Positions 18,799-27,240 of a DNA stretch of 64,000 nt are shown in pieces. The translations under genes and the position numbers were made by a program. The stretch is taken from the NCBI RefSeq assembly GCF_003945385.1, contig NZ_AP018920.1:1922001-1986000 (forward strand). Reading direction: 5' to 3'. This stretch comes from Pseudonocardia autotrophica. GTDB lineage: Bacteria > Actinomycetota > Actinomycetes > Mycobacteriales > Pseudonocardiaceae. The notes beneath the pieces were generated by a model that was given only the letters and a program-made list of their open reading frames with translations, was not told the DNA's origin and searched no databases. How positions within the stretch are numbered: the stretch's first letter is position 1; every line of letters starts with the position of its first letter.

Positions 18799-19045
18799 GT
18801 GCGCTCGCCCCGCGGGCGAGTTCGCCCCGCCCCGCCGGGCGGCCGGTTGCGCCCGCGCCGGTCGCGGAGCCGGTCCGGTGAGCGGCTGCGCCACCGGCCG
18901 CGCGGGTCCGCCGGGGCTCGCGCGGCCCTGCCCGTACCACCGCCCGCTGTCCGTACCACCGCCCGCTGCCCACGCCTCCGCTCGCGTCGCCCGCGCCACG
19001 GCCGATCGCCTGCGCGGTCGCCCCGTCGCTCGCGGCTCGCACGGG

Positions 19046-19110
19046 TTCGCACGGGTTCGTGGTGTTCGCACGGCTTCCGATCCCGTGCGGATGCGACGAT
19101 CCCGTGCGAA
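19046..19110 (+). repeat. 65-bp inverted repeat, left copy
   Basis: This 65-nt segment matches the reverse complement of 19556-19620 at 60 of 65 positions, with a final 35-nt block identical. Its own ends are inverted (TTCGCACGGG at 19046-19055, CCCGTGCGAA at 19101-19110), so each copy can also fold on itself. Confidence 0.9.
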
Positions 19111-19450
19111 TCGGCCCGGCGCGCCGGCCGCACGACCGGAGCCCGCACGACCGGAGCCCGTGCGATGACCGGCGCGAACGGAGCAAGGTGACCGGAGTCG
19201 ATGCGACGGTCCAGCGCCCGCACACCGCCCACAGGGCCGCGTGCCGCAGCGGCCTGTCCGAGCGCTCTTCGCGCCGCGTGCGAGCACCTGCGCGCGAATC
19301 GGCCTGGCGCGGTGACCCGCATGACCGGAGCCTGCTCGGCGCCCGGTGCGAACAGGCCGTGTGACGACCCCGCACGCCGTTAGCCCACGCGACGACCGGT
19401 GGGACCGGGGGCCGGGCGGACGGAGCCGATGCGTCGATCGGTGCGCACGC

Positions 19451-19500
19451 ACCGCCCACGGGCCGCGCACCGCCCACGGGCCGCGCACCGCCCACGGGGC
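19451..19500 (+). repeat. 18-bp tandem repeat, 2.8 copies
   Basis: ACCGCCCACGGGCCGCGC is repeated at 19451 and 19469, with a partial third copy at 19487-19500. A diverged single copy occurs near 19219. Confidence 0.85.
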
Positions 19501-19555
19501 GGCGCACCGCGGCTGGCCGAGCTCGCTTCCGGCCGATCGCGAGCACCTACGCGGG

Positions 19556-19620
19556 TTCGCACGGGATCGTCGCATCCGCACGGGATCGGAGCCCGTGCGA
19601 ACGCAGCGAACCCGTGCGAA
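19556..19620 (-). repeat. 65-bp inverted repeat, right copy
   Basis: Reverse-complement partner of 19046-19110 with 5 mismatches; 445 nt separate the two copies. It is followed by TCGGCC, as is the left copy on its own strand. Confidence 0.9.
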
Positions 19621-19929
19621 TCGGCCAGGCTCGACGCCCCATACGGCCGGATCTCGGCGTGATGCCCGGCATGGCCGGAGCCCCGCGCGACGCCCCGCAC
19701 GGCCGGAGCCCCTGCGACGCCCGGCGCGACCGAGGCGCGCGTGACGCCCGGCACGAACGGCGCCCGCGCGACGATCCGGCAGGACCGCTCCCGAAGCAGA
19801 ACCGCGCCCGAAGCGTCGATCCCGTGCGAACACCGACGATCGCCGGCGAACGCGGCGATCCCGCGCATCCGGGCCGACACGCTGTGTTCGTGATGGAACG
19901 ATCCGCACAGGCCGACCGTTGCGCGGTGC

Positions 19930-20490
19930 ATGGGCCCTGCGCATTTCGTCGATCCGCTCGTCGTCCGGCTCTCCGGCCGGACCCTGCTGCTGGTCGCAGG
20001 CCTGCCCGGAGCCGGGAAGTCCACCCTGCTGGCGGCGATGACGGCACCGGCGGGTGTCCGGGTGCTCGACTCCGGCGCCGCCCGCGCGGCCCTGGCGCGC
20101 CGGCTCCCCGCCGCGATGCCGTACGGGTCGTACCGCTGGCTCACCCACCTGGCGCACCGGACCGGCGTCGTGCTGGCCTGCGCGGGCCGGACCGAGACCG
20201 TGGTGGTGCACCTGCCGGCGACCTCGCCCGCGGTCCGCACGGCGGTACGAGCGCTGGCGAGGGCGTCGCGTCGGGCACCGCACCTGCTGTGGCTCGATGT
20301 GCCCTCCGACCAGGCGATGGCCGGTCAGCATGCGCGCGGCCGGGTGGTCCGCAGGCGGCAGTTCGCGGTACATGTCGAGCGCGCCCGGGAGGCCTCCGAG
20401 CGGCTGCGCGCGGGCCGCGAACGGGGCTGGGAATCGGTCCGCATCGCGGATCGCTCCGGCGCCCGCCACGGCCTGGCACTGGCCAAGTAG
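19930..20490 (+). CDS. P-loop ATPase/kinase-like protein of unknown role
   Basis: A 186-aa protein with Walker A AGLPGAGKSTLLAAM near residue 25, then RTETVVVHLPATSP and HLLWLDVPSDQAMAGQHARGR, the layout of small AAA_33/zeta-like P-loop kinases (the last segment resembles a lid with several Arg). It ends in a basic tail 10 nt before ffh. The substrate is unknown. The ATG is used because the preceding region is non-coding repeat DNA; no strong ribosome site is seen. Alternative: a nucleotide or aminoglycoside-type kinase. Codon bias is normal, so it appears to be a functional gene. Confidence 0.75.
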   Translation: MGPAHFVDPLVVRLSGRTLLLVAGLPGAGKSTLLAAMTAPAGVRVLDSGAARAALARRLPAAMPYGSYRWLTHLAHRTGVVLACAGRTETVVVHLPATSPAVRTAVRALARASRRAPHLLWLDVPSDQAMAGQHARGRVVRRRQFAVHVERAREASERLRAGRERGWESVRIADRSGARHGLALAK

Positions 20491-20500
20491 GCTGGTAAGG

Positions 20501-22069
20501 GTGTTCGACTCCCTCTCCGAGCGGCTCGGATCCACGCTGCGTGACCTCCGCGGCAAGGGCCGGCTGTCCGACGCCGACATCGACGCCACCGCGCGCGAGA
20601 TCCGGATCGCCCTGCTGGAGGCGGATGTCGCCCTGCCGGTGGTCCGCCAGTTCATCAACCGGGTCAAGGAGCGGGCCAAGGGTGCGGAGGTCTCACAGGC
20701 CCTCAACCCGGCCCAGCAGGTCGTCAAGATCGTCAACGAGGAACTCGTGGGGATCCTCGGCGGCGAGACCCGGCGGCTGAACCTCGCCAAGGAACCGCCG
20801 ACCGTCATCATGCTGGCCGGCCTGCAGGGTGCCGGTAAGACCACCCTGGCGGGCAAGCTGGCCCGCTGGCTCAAGGGGCAGGGGCACACGCCGCTGCTGG
20901 TGGCCTGCGACCTGCAACGGCCCAACGCGGTCAACCAGCTGCAGATCGTCGGCGAGCGGGCCGGGGTGCCGACGTTCGCGCCGCACCCGGGCGCCACCGG
21001 CTCCGGCGAGCTGCCCCAGGGCCCCGGCGATCCGGTCGGCGTCGCCCGCGACGGCATCGCGCACGCTCGCGACAAACAGTACGACGTGGTCGTCGTCGAC
21101 ACCGCGGGCCGGCTCGGCGTCGACGAGGAGCTGATGCGTCAGGCGTCCGACATCCGGACGGCGGTGCAGCCCGACGAGGTCCTGTTCGTCGTCGACGCGA
21201 TGATCGGTCAGGACGCAGTGGCCACCGCCGAGGCCTTCCGGGACGGTGTCGGGTTCACCGGCGTCGTGCTGACCAAGCTCGACGGCGACGCCCGCGGCGG
21301 TGCCGCGCTGAGCGTCCGCGAGGTCACCGGGCAGCCGATCCTGTTCGCGTCCAACGGTGAGAAGCTCGAGGACTTCGACGTCTTCCACCCGGACCGGATG
21401 TCTTCGCGCATCCTCGGGATGGGCGACCTGCTCACCCTGATCGAGCAGGCCGAGCAGTACTTCGACGCCGAGCAGTCGGCCGCCGCCGCGCAGAAGATCA
21501 GCTCCGGTGAGCTGTCCCTGGAGGACTTCCTCCAGCAGATGCTGCAGCTGCGCAAGATGGGCCCGATCGGCAACATCCTGAACATGCTCCCGGGCGCCAA
21601 CCAGGGGCAGATGAAGGCCGCGCTGGATCAGGTCGACGACCGGCAGATCGACCGGCTGCAGGCCATCATCCGGAGCATGACGCCCGCCGAGCGGGACGAC
21701 CCCAAGGTCATCAACGCGTCCCGCCGGGTGCGTATCGCGAACGGCTCGGGCACCACGGTCTCGGACGTGAACGACCTGGTCAACCGGTTCTTCGAGGCCC
21801 GCAAGATGATGAAGCAGATGGCCGGCCAGTTCGGTCTCGGCGGTGGCGGGCGGAGCGCGACGAAGAAGATCCCGAAGAACCCGCGCAAGGCCAGGCAGGC
21901 CAAGAAGGGCCGGCGCAGCGGCAACCCGGCGAACCGGGCAGCGCAGGGCGCACCGGACCTGTCGAACCTGCCGCCGACCCTGCAGCAGCTGCCGCCCGGC
22001 CTCGGGTCGATGGACTCGCTGCCGCCCGGTTTCGACCCGTCCAAGCTGAACTTCGGAAAGAAGAAGTGA
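20501..22069 (+). CDS. ffh: Signal recognition particle protein Ffh
   Basis: SRP54 GTPase (522 aa) that binds signal sequences and 4.5S RNA, partner of FtsY upstream. N domain begins VFDSLSERLGSTLRDLRGKG. G domain motifs are GLQGAGKTTLAGKLA, DLQRPNAVNQL, VDTAGRLGVDEEL and LTKLDGDARGG. The Met-rich M domain has LQQMLQLRKMGPIGNILNML and INASRRVRIANGSG. The Lys-rich, Pro/Leu-rich tail ends KLNFGKKK. GTG 20501 gives the family N-terminus; TAGGCT 13 nt upstream may be a -10 for a near-leaderless start, which also fits the very close upstream gene. Confidence 0.97.
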   Translation: MFDSLSERLGSTLRDLRGKGRLSDADIDATAREIRIALLEADVALPVVRQFINRVKERAKGAEVSQALNPAQQVVKIVNEELVGILGGETRRLNLAKEPPTVIMLAGLQGAGKTTLAGKLARWLKGQGHTPLLVACDLQRPNAVNQLQIVGERAGVPTFAPHPGATGSGELPQGPGDPVGVARDGIAHARDKQYDVVVVDTAGRLGVDEELMRQASDIRTAVQPDEVLFVVDAMIGQDAVATAEAFRDGVGFTGVVLTKLDGDARGGAALSVREVTGQPILFASNGEKLEDFDVFHPDRMSSRILGMGDLLTLIEQAEQYFDAEQSAAAAQKISSGELSLEDFLQQMLQLRKMGPIGNILNMLPGANQGQMKAALDQVDDRQIDRLQAIIRSMTPAERDDPKVINASRRVRIANGSGTTVSDVNDLVNRFFEARKMMKQMAGQFGLGGGGRSATKKIPKNPRKARQAKKGRRSGNPANRAAQGAPDLSNLPPTLQQLPPGLGSMDSLPPGFDPSKLNFGKKK

Positions 22070-22084
22070 CGTAGCCTCCGGGCC

Positions 22085-23200
22085 ATGTCGGATCTTCCTG
22101 CCGCGGGGTGGCGGCTGCGCGGAACACTGCTGGGCCCGGACGGCGCGCAGGGTGCCGATCTGTACGTGGACGGCTCCGGGCGGATCAGCCCGGAGCCGCT
22201 GCCCGGCGCGGAGGACCTGACCACCGACGGCTGGATCGTCCCCGGCCTGGTCGACGCGCACTGTCACGTCGGTCTGGGCCCCAGCGGGCCGATCGCGGAC
22301 CTGGAGGAGTGCGCCGATCAGGCGCGCACCGACCGGGACGCGGGCACGCTGCTGATCCGGGACTGCGGTTCGCCGGTGGACACCTCGGCCCTGCAGCTCC
22401 GCGACGACCTTCCGGAGATCATCCGGGCCGGCCGGCACGTGGCCCGGCCCAAGCGCTACATCCCGGGCCTGGCCGCCGAGCTGGACGACCCGCGACTGCT
22501 CGTCGACGAGGTCCGTACCCAGGCCGCCCGCGGCGACGGCTGGGTGAAGCTGGTCGGCGACTGGATCGACCGGGGTCTGGGTGACGGCGCCGATCTCGCG
22601 CCGCTCTGGCCGGACGAGGTGCTCGCCGAGGCCATCGGCGCCGCGCACGAGATGGGTGCCCGGGTCACCGCGCACGTCTTCGGCACCGACGCGCTCCCCG
22701 GGCTGATCGGCGCCGGGATCGACTGCATCGAGCACGGCACCGGCCTGACCGACGACCTGATCTCCGAGATGGCCCGCCGGGGGACCGCGCTGGTCCCGAC
22801 GCTGATCAACGTGGAGACGTTCCCGTCGATCGCCGAGCAGGCCACCCGCTACCCGCGCTACGCCGGGCACATGCGGGACCTGCACGCACACGCCTGGGAG
22901 ACCGTCGGCCGGGCGATCGAGGCCGGGGTTCCGGTGTACGCGGGCACCGACGCGGGCGGCGGCATCCGGCACGGCCGGATCGCCGACGAGATCGCCGAGC
23001 TGGCCCGTGCCGGGCATCCCGATCCGATCGGCGCCGCCAGCTGGTCGGCACGGGCCTGGCTGGGCCGTCCGGCCGGTCCGGCCCCGGGGGCGCCCGCCGA
23101 TCTCGTCGTCTACGACCGTGATCCGCGCGACGACCTCGGCGTGCTCCGGGACCCGTCGGTGGTCGTGATCCGGGGCCGTCGGGTATCTGTGGGGGCATGA
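22085..23200 (+). CDS. Amidohydrolase family protein
   Basis: A metal-dependent hydrolase (371 aa) of the imidazolonepropionase-like amidohydrolase superfamily. The first metal motif is WIVPGLVDAHCHVGLGPSG. Later motifs are VKLVGDWIDR, VTAHVFGTDALPGLIGAGID, CIEHGTGL and the C-terminal metal Asp in VYAGTDAGGGI. Its place immediately after ffh is the same as for the mycobacterial homologue. TAGCCT (22073-22078) ends 6 nt before the ATG, so the transcript may be leaderless. Substrate unknown. Its stop overlaps the next start (ATGA). Confidence 0.9.
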   Translation: MSDLPAAGWRLRGTLLGPDGAQGADLYVDGSGRISPEPLPGAEDLTTDGWIVPGLVDAHCHVGLGPSGPIADLEECADQARTDRDAGTLLIRDCGSPVDTSALQLRDDLPEIIRAGRHVARPKRYIPGLAAELDDPRLLVDEVRTQAARGDGWVKLVGDWIDRGLGDGADLAPLWPDEVLAEAIGAAHEMGARVTAHVFGTDALPGLIGAGIDCIEHGTGLTDDLISEMARRGTALVPTLINVETFPSIAEQATRYPRYAGHMRDLHAHAWETVGRAIEAGVPVYAGTDAGGGIRHGRIADEIAELARAGHPDPIGAASWSARAWLGRPAGPAPGAPADLVVYDRDPRDDLGVLRDPSVVVIRGRRVSVGA

Positions 23201-24012
23201 GCTTCACGCCCGGGTCGCCGGGCCAGTACGGCCCCGGCCCGGGCGCACCGCATGCCGGGCCGATCGGTGCAGGCCCGCCGCCGAACCCGGAGCCGCCGAT
23301 CGGGCCGTTCGGGCTGAGCCCGTCACCGACCCCGCGGGTGCGCTGGGGTCTCTGGGCCTTCGTGGTCGTCGAGGTCGTGTTCCTGGGCGCATCGGCGGCG
23401 ATGGCCTGGACGGTCGGCGTCGGCTCCGCCGCAGGGGTGCTGGTGGCGATCGCGGTGCCGACGATGCTGGCCGCCCTGACCTGCATCCTGTGGACGATCT
23501 GGCGGGGTGACGGCCCGGCGATCGACCTGGGCCTGCGGTTCCGCTGGGAGGACGTCGGCGTCGGACTGCTGCTCGGCATCGCCGGGTTGTTCGTCACCGT
23601 TCCGGCCGCGGCGCTCTACCTGTACCTGGTCGGCCCGGACCTGACGACCTCGGTCGGGGTGGCGTTCGAGGGCATCACCGCGACCTGGCCGATCGCGCTC
23701 GCCGTGATGTTCGGGGTGGTGGTGATCGCCCCGGTCTGCGAGGAGATCGTCTACCGCGGGCTGCTCTGGAACGCGGTCGCGAAGTGGATCACCAATCGCT
23801 GGGTGGTCTTCGTGATCACCACGCTGGCGTTCGCCGTCGCGCACCTGGAGTTCCTGCGGGCGCCGCTGCTGTTCGTGGTGGCGCTGCCGCTGGGGATCGC
23901 GCGCATCCTCACCGGCCGGATCACCGCCAGCATCGTGGCGCACGCGGTGAACAACTTCCTGCCCGGCCTGATGCTGGCCCTCATGCTGGTCGGGGCGCTG
24001 CCCGAGGTCTGA
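23197..24012 (+). CDS. CPBP family intramembrane metalloprotease
   Basis: A 271-aa membrane protein with a Gly/Pro-rich N-terminal ~45 residues and about seven hydrophobic helices. The CAAX-protease/bacteriocin-processing (Abi) motifs are present: CEEIVYRGLLWN (EExxxR), FAVAHL (second His motif) and HAVNNFLPG (third motif). These residues coordinate the catalytic metal in the family. Target unknown. Start overlaps the amidohydrolase stop by 4 nt. Confidence 0.9.
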   Translation: MSFTPGSPGQYGPGPGAPHAGPIGAGPPPNPEPPIGPFGLSPSPTPRVRWGLWAFVVVEVVFLGASAAMAWTVGVGSAAGVLVAIAVPTMLAALTCILWTIWRGDGPAIDLGLRFRWEDVGVGLLLGIAGLFVTVPAAALYLYLVGPDLTTSVGVAFEGITATWPIALAVMFGVVVIAPVCEEIVYRGLLWNAVAKWITNRWVVFVITTLAFAVAHLEFLRAPLLFVVALPLGIARILTGRITASIVAHAVNNFLPGLMLALMLVGALPEV

Positions 24013-24023
24013 GTGCGGTCTGG

Positions 24024-24029
24024 CAGAAT
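24024..24029 (+). promoter_or_regulatory. Probable extended -10 of the rpsP operon
   Basis: TCTGG-CAGAAT-GACCGG: a CAGAAT hexamer preceded by TGG (extended -10 TGn). The same arrangement (TCTGG-CACTAT-GGACGG) lies before rplS at 27332. A ~125-nt leader then precedes rpsP. By pattern only. Confidence 0.5.
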
Positions 24030-24160
24030 GACCGGTCGGGTCCGTGGCCGGCCCTCTACCTGCCACGGCCGATGACCTTCGAGTGAGCGAGCCCGTACCC
24101 CACGCGAGCACCAGCTGACTCATCGCAGCACGACACGATATTCGCGAGGAGCAACACAGC

Positions 24161-24658
24161 GTGGCCGTCAAGATCAAGCTGATGCGTCTGGGCAAGATCC
24201 GTCAGCCGTACTACCGCGTCGTCGTCGCGGACTCCCGTACGCGCCGCAACGGTCGGGCCATCGAGACGATCGGCAAGTACCACCCGAAGAACGAGCCGAG
24301 CCTGATCGAGATCGACTCGCAGCGGGCGCAGTACTGGCTGGGTGTCGGCGCGCAGCCGACCGAGTCGGTGCAGAACCTGCTGGAGATCACCGGCGACTGG
24401 CAGAAGTTCAAGGGCCTGCCGGGCACCGAGGGCACCCTCAAGCCGCAGCCGGAGAAGGTCGACAAGCTCGCCCGGTTCCAGCAGGCGCTGGCCGAGGCGA
24501 ACGACGAGCCGTCGACCGCGGCCACCACGCCGAAGAAGAAGGGTGGCAACGAGCGGGTCGGCAAGACCGCCGACGCCGCCCCGGCCGAGGCCGCCACGAA
24601 GAGCGACGACGTCGTCGACGCCACCAAGGACGCCGACGCGCCTGCCGCCGAGTCGTGA
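24161..24658 (+). CDS. rpsP: 30S ribosomal protein S16
   Basis: Ribosomal protein S16 (165 aa). The conserved core is [34 protein letters not shown] and [19 protein letters not shown]. The C-terminal ~65 residues are an Ala/Asp/Lys/Glu-rich extension typical of actinobacterial S16. GTG start with GAGGAG 8 nt upstream. First gene of rpsP-KH-rimM. Confidence 0.98.
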   Translation: MAVKIKLMRLGKIRQPYYRVVVADSRTRRNGRAIETIGKYHPKNEPSLIEIDSQRAQYWLGVGAQPTESVQNLLEITGDWQKFKGLPGTEGTLKPQPEKVDKLARFQQALAEANDEPSTAATTPKKKGGNERVGKTADAAPAEAATKSDDVVDATKDADAPAAES

Positions 24659-24692
24659 TCCGGCGGGGCGCGGCTAGCGCGGGGGTGACTGC

Positions 24693-24932
24693 ATGAGCGT
24701 CCTCGCGGACGCGCTCGAGCATCTCGTGCGCGGCATCGTCGACCACCCCGAGGACGTCCGGGTGGAGCTGGTCACCGGGCGGCGCGGCCGGATCATCGAG
24801 GTCCGCGTGCACCCGGACGACCTGGGCAAGGTGATCGGCCGTGGTGGCCGGACCGCCACCGCGCTGCGCAACGTCATCGGCGGCGTGGGCGGCCGGGGCG
24901 TCCGGGTCGACGTGGTCGACACCGACCGGTGA
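24693..24932 (+). CDS. khpA: KH-domain RNA-binding protein KhpA
   Basis: A 79-aa single-KH protein. The RNA-binding loop is in HPDDLGKVIGRGGRTATALRN (GxxG signature). It begins SVLADALEHLVRGIVDHPED, typical of KhpA/YlqC. It lies between rpsP and rimM as in most actinobacteria and firmicutes and overlaps rimM by 4 nt. Family members form RNA-binding heteromers with KhpB; the RNA targets here are unknown. Confidence 0.95.
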   Translation: MSVLADALEHLVRGIVDHPEDVRVELVTGRRGRIIEVRVHPDDLGKVIGRGGRTATALRNVIGGVGGRGVRVDVVDTDR

Positions 24933-25501
24933 CGGGTCCCGTCCCGCACGACACCGACGCCGGCCGGGCCTCTGCGGAGGTCCTGGTCGGCGTCGTCGTA
25001 CGTGTACACGGGCTGCGCGGCGAGGTCGTCGTCGACGCCCGGACCGACTCGCCGATCGACCGGTTCGCACCGGGATCGGTGCTGCGGGCCGTCCGGCGTA
25101 GCGGCACCGGCCCGGCAACTCTGACGGTGTCGTCCGCCCGCCCGCACTCCGGGCGCTGGCTGGTCCTGTTCGACGGGGTCGGCGACCGGGACGGGGCGGA
25201 GGCGCTGCGCGGTGTGCAGCTGCTGCTCCCGACCGCCGAGCTGGACACCCCGGCCGATCCGGAAGAGTTCCACGTCCATCAGCTCACCGGCCTGCGGGCC
25301 GAGCTGACCGACGGCACCGGTGCGGGGACCGTGGTCGACGTGGTGCACGGGCCGGGTGGTTCGTTGCTCGTCGTCCGGCGCCCGGCCGGGCACGACGCGC
25401 TGGTGCCGTTCGTCGGCGCCATCGTCCCGACCGTGGATCTCGAGGGCGGACGCGTGGTGCTCGATCCGCCGGACGGACTGCTCGACCCGGTCGAGGACTG
25501 A
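24929..25501 (+). CDS. rimM: 16S rRNA processing protein RimM
   Basis: Ribosome maturation factor (190 aa) acting on the 30S head and binding S19. N-terminal RimM domain has VLVGVVVRVHGLRGEVVVDA and VLFDGVGDRDGAEALRGVQL. The C-terminal PRC barrel has FHVHQLTGLRAEL, GTVVDVVHGPGGSLLVV and VPFVGAIVPTVDLEGGRVVL. GTG overlaps the khpA stop. trmD, normally next, is displaced ~0.9 kb by the HTH/Clp-N cassette; a terminator follows this gene. Confidence 0.96.
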   Translation: MTGPVPHDTDAGRASAEVLVGVVVRVHGLRGEVVVDARTDSPIDRFAPGSVLRAVRRSGTGPATLTVSSARPHSGRWLVLFDGVGDRDGAEALRGVQLLLPTAELDTPADPEEFHVHQLTGLRAELTDGTGAGTVVDVVHGPGGSLLVVRRPAGHDALVPFVGAIVPTVDLEGGRVVLDPPDGLLDPVED

Positions 25502-25512
25502 ACTTCCCGCAC

Positions 25513-25541
25513 GGGCCCGGTGGCATCGCGCCGCCGGGCCC
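25513..25541 (+). terminator. Hairpin terminator after rimM
   Basis: GGGCCCGGTGGC (25513-25524) pairs with GCCGCCGGGCCC (25530-25541) across a 5-nt loop and is followed by CTCTTTCG. It starts 11 nt after the rimM stop. Confidence 0.8.
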
Positions 25542-25557
25542 TCTTTCGTACTCGTGA

Positions 25558-25602
25558 TGTCAACCAGAGTTGACAGCGGCCGATCGTCAACCTATGTTGA
25601 CA
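25558..25602 (+). promoter_or_regulatory. Twin palindromic operators overlapping a consensus promoter
   Basis: Two perfect GTCAAC-n4-GTTGAC palindromes lie at 25559-25574 and 25586-25601, centres 27 bp apart. TTGACA (25570-25575) and TATGTT (25593-25598) form a -35/-10 pair with an optimal 17-bp spacer, each hexamer embedded in a palindrome. Initiation 7-8 nt after the -10 would fall on the ATG at 25606, a leaderless start. Autorepression by the HTH protein is inferred. Confidence 0.75.
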
Positions 25603-25605
25603 GTC

Positions 25606-25821
25606 ATGAGTGATGCGACGGCGGTGGCGGCGGCGGCGTCCAGCAAGGACCCGTCCATCGGTCTGGCGGCGGTGGCCGCCCTGCGTGGGCTGCAGGAGTC
25701 CCTGGAGGAGCTCCAGGTGACCAACGCCCGTGACCGGGGCTGGTCCTGGCAGCAGATCGCCGAGGCGTTGCAGATCAGCCGGCAGGCGGTGCACAAGAAG
25801 TACCGCCGGCTCGGCCTGTAG
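25606..25821 (+). CDS. Small HTH DNA-binding protein, likely autoregulator
   Basis: A 71-aa protein: an Ala/Ser-rich N-terminus, a helix (AALRGLQESLEELQVTNA), then a helix-turn-helix RGWSWQQIAEALQISRQAVH followed by the basic end KKYRRLGL. Such short HTH proteins are often encoded next to Clp-N domain proteins. ATG 25606 is chosen from the promoter geometry and homologous-looking N-terminus; ATG 25594 is in frame but lies inside the -10/operator. The stop is 13 nt before the Clp-N gene. Binding to the twin palindromes is an inference from position. Confidence 0.8.
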   Translation: MSDATAVAAAASSKDPSIGLAAVAALRGLQESLEELQVTNARDRGWSWQQIAEALQISRQAVHKKYRRLGL

Positions 25822-25834
25822 AGGGGAGACGACC

Positions 25835-26371
25835 ATGTTCGAGAGGTTCACCGACCCGGCCCGTCGGGCCGTGGTCATCGCTCAGGAGCAGGCGCGGGAG
25901 CGCGGTGCCGGGCAGATCGGCCCGGAGCACCTGCTGCTCGGGATCCTGCGCTGCCCCGGTTCGCCGGGGGAGGAGCTGTTGAGCACCGCGGGGATGGACA
26001 TCGCGGTGGTCGACCGCGGACTCGCCGCCGGGGAGACCGGCGACGCGGCGGCTCTGGCCACGCTCGGCATCGACCTCGACGAGGTGCGCCGGGCCGCCGA
26101 GGAGTCGTTCGGCCCCGGCGCGCTGGATCGCACCCGCGGCCGACGGTGGTTCGCCGGGCACATCCCGTTCGAGAAGGCGTCGAAGAAGTCCCTGGAGCTC
26201 GCGCTGCGTGAGGCGGTCCAGCTGGGCGACCGGCACATCGGTACCGAACACGTGCTGCTCGGGCTGCTGCATCCCGAGCACGCGGCGTCCCGGGTGCTGG
26301 CCGCGCACGGTGTCACCCTGGACGGGATGCGCCGCGCGGTGTCCGAGCGGCGCGGTCGCCGGGCGGGCTGA
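25835..26371 (+). CDS. Stand-alone Clp N-domain (ClpC2-like) protein
   Basis: A 178-aa protein consisting of two Clp-R repeats and no AAA+ module. Repeat 1 is [20 protein letters not shown] with [12 protein letters not shown]; repeat 2 is [20 protein letters not shown] with [12 protein letters not shown] and a basic tail. In ClpC/ClpA these repeats bind substrates, adaptors and cyclic-peptide toxins; the mycobacterial stand-alone homologue ClpC2 protects ClpC1 from cyclomarin (established). A decoy, adaptor or sensor role here is inference. GAGGGGAG precedes the ATG at good spacing. Confidence 0.88.
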   Translation: MFERFTDPARRAVVIAQEQARERGAGQIGPEHLLLGILRCPGSPGEELLSTAGMDIAVVDRGLAAGETGDAAALATLGIDLDEVRRAAEESFGPGALDRTRGRRWFAGHIPFEKASKKSLELALREAVQLGDRHIGTEHVLLGLLHPEHAASRVLAAHGVTLDGMRRAVSERRGRRAG

Positions 26372-26430
26372 GCGTCCCGGGTACGACCTCCCCCGGGGAG
26401 CGGGACCGGCGGCCTGCGACGATCCGCCGC

Positions 26431-27207
26431 GTGCGGATCGACGTCGTCACCATCTTCCCGGCCTACCTGGACCCGCTGCGCGAGGCGCTGCTGGGGCGGG
26501 CCGTCGAGCGCGGCCTGCTGGAGATCGCGGTACACGACCTGCGCCGCTGGACGCACGACGTGCACCAGGCCGTCGACGACGCCCCGTACGGCGGTGGTCC
26601 CGGGATGGTGATGCGCCCGCAGGTGTGGGGTGAGGCGCTCGACGAGGTGCTGCCGGCCGGTCCACAACCGGCCCGGCTGGTGGTGCCGACCCCGGCCGGA
26701 CGCCCGTTCACCCAGACCACCGCGCGGGCCTGGGCCGACGAGCAGCGGCTGGTGTTCGCCTGCGGCCGCTACGAGGGCATCGACGAGCGGGTGCTGCTCG
26801 ACGCCAGGGCCCGGGGGATCGAGGTCGACGAGGTCTCGATCGGCGACTACGTGCTCGTCGGCGGCGAGGTCGCGGTGCTGGTGATGGTCGAGGCGGTCGC
26901 GCGGCTGCTGCCCGGGGTGCTCGGGAACCCGCGGTCGGCGGCCGAGGACTCGTTCTCCGACGGGCTCCTCGAAGGGCCCTCCTACACCCGTCCGGAGACC
27001 TGGCGCGAGCTCGCCGTGCCGGACGTCCTGCGTGGCGGCAACCATGCCGCGATCGCCCGCTGGCGCCGGGACCGTGCACTCGAACGGACCCGCGACCGCC
27101 GGCCCGACCTGCTCGACGCCCTCCCGCCGGACGCGCTCGACGCCGCCGACCGCGCGGTGCTGGCCGCCGGCCGAGCCGTCGACGAGGGCGACCCGAACGA
27201 GCGCTGA
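26431..27207 (+). CDS. trmD: tRNA (guanine37-N1)-methyltransferase TrmD
   Basis: SPOUT-fold enzyme (258 aa) that methylates G37 of tRNAs reading CNN codons, preventing +1 frameshifts. Starts [19 protein letters not shown]. Knot and SAM-binding motifs: [43 protein letters not shown]. The C-terminal domain has [20 protein letters not shown] and [14 protein letters not shown] start. Separated from rimM by the HTH/Clp-N pair rather than adjacent to it. Confidence 0.97.
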   Translation: MRIDVVTIFPAYLDPLREALLGRAVERGLLEIAVHDLRRWTHDVHQAVDDAPYGGGPGMVMRPQVWGEALDEVLPAGPQPARLVVPTPAGRPFTQTTARAWADEQRLVFACGRYEGIDERVLLDARARGIEVDEVSIGDYVLVGGEVAVLVMVEAVARLLPGVLGNPRSAAEDSFSDGLLEGPSYTRPETWRELAVPDVLRGGNHAAIARWRRDRALERTRDRRPDLLDALPPDALDAADRAVLAAGRAVDEGDPNER

Positions 27208-27214
27208 GGCCACC

Positions 27215-27240
27215 CGGTCGTCCGGCGATCCGGACGACCG
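27215..27240 (+). terminator. Hairpin after trmD
   Basis: CGGTCGTCCGG (27215-27225) and CCGGACGACCG (27230-27240) form a perfect 11-bp stem with a 4-nt loop, 7 nt after the trmD stop. No U-run. Confidence 0.65.

Larger units (their letters stand above)
18817..19929. other. Gene-free, repeat-rich spacer between glnD array and P-loop gene
   Basis: About 1.1 kb without a credible gene: no ribosome site with a family-like protein on either strand. It is filled with words such as CCCGTGCGAA/TTCGCACGGG, GACCGGAGCCC and CACCGCCCACGGG. It contains a 65-bp inverted pair (19046-19110, 19556-19620), 2.8 copies of an 18-bp unit (19451-19500), and a weaker partial copy of the inverted element near 19818-19870. 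It looks like repeatedly duplicated, decaying sequence. Confidence 0.75.

Noticed and set aside
17743..19546. Long open frames on both strands through the tandem array
   Set aside because: Openness follows from a repeat length divisible by 3 lacking stops; no start signals or known domains, and they extend antisense or out of frame into glnD.
18479..20500. 4.5S (SRP) RNA gene next to ffh
   Set aside because: No GGAA-tetraloop helix-8-like hairpin recognised in the spacer.
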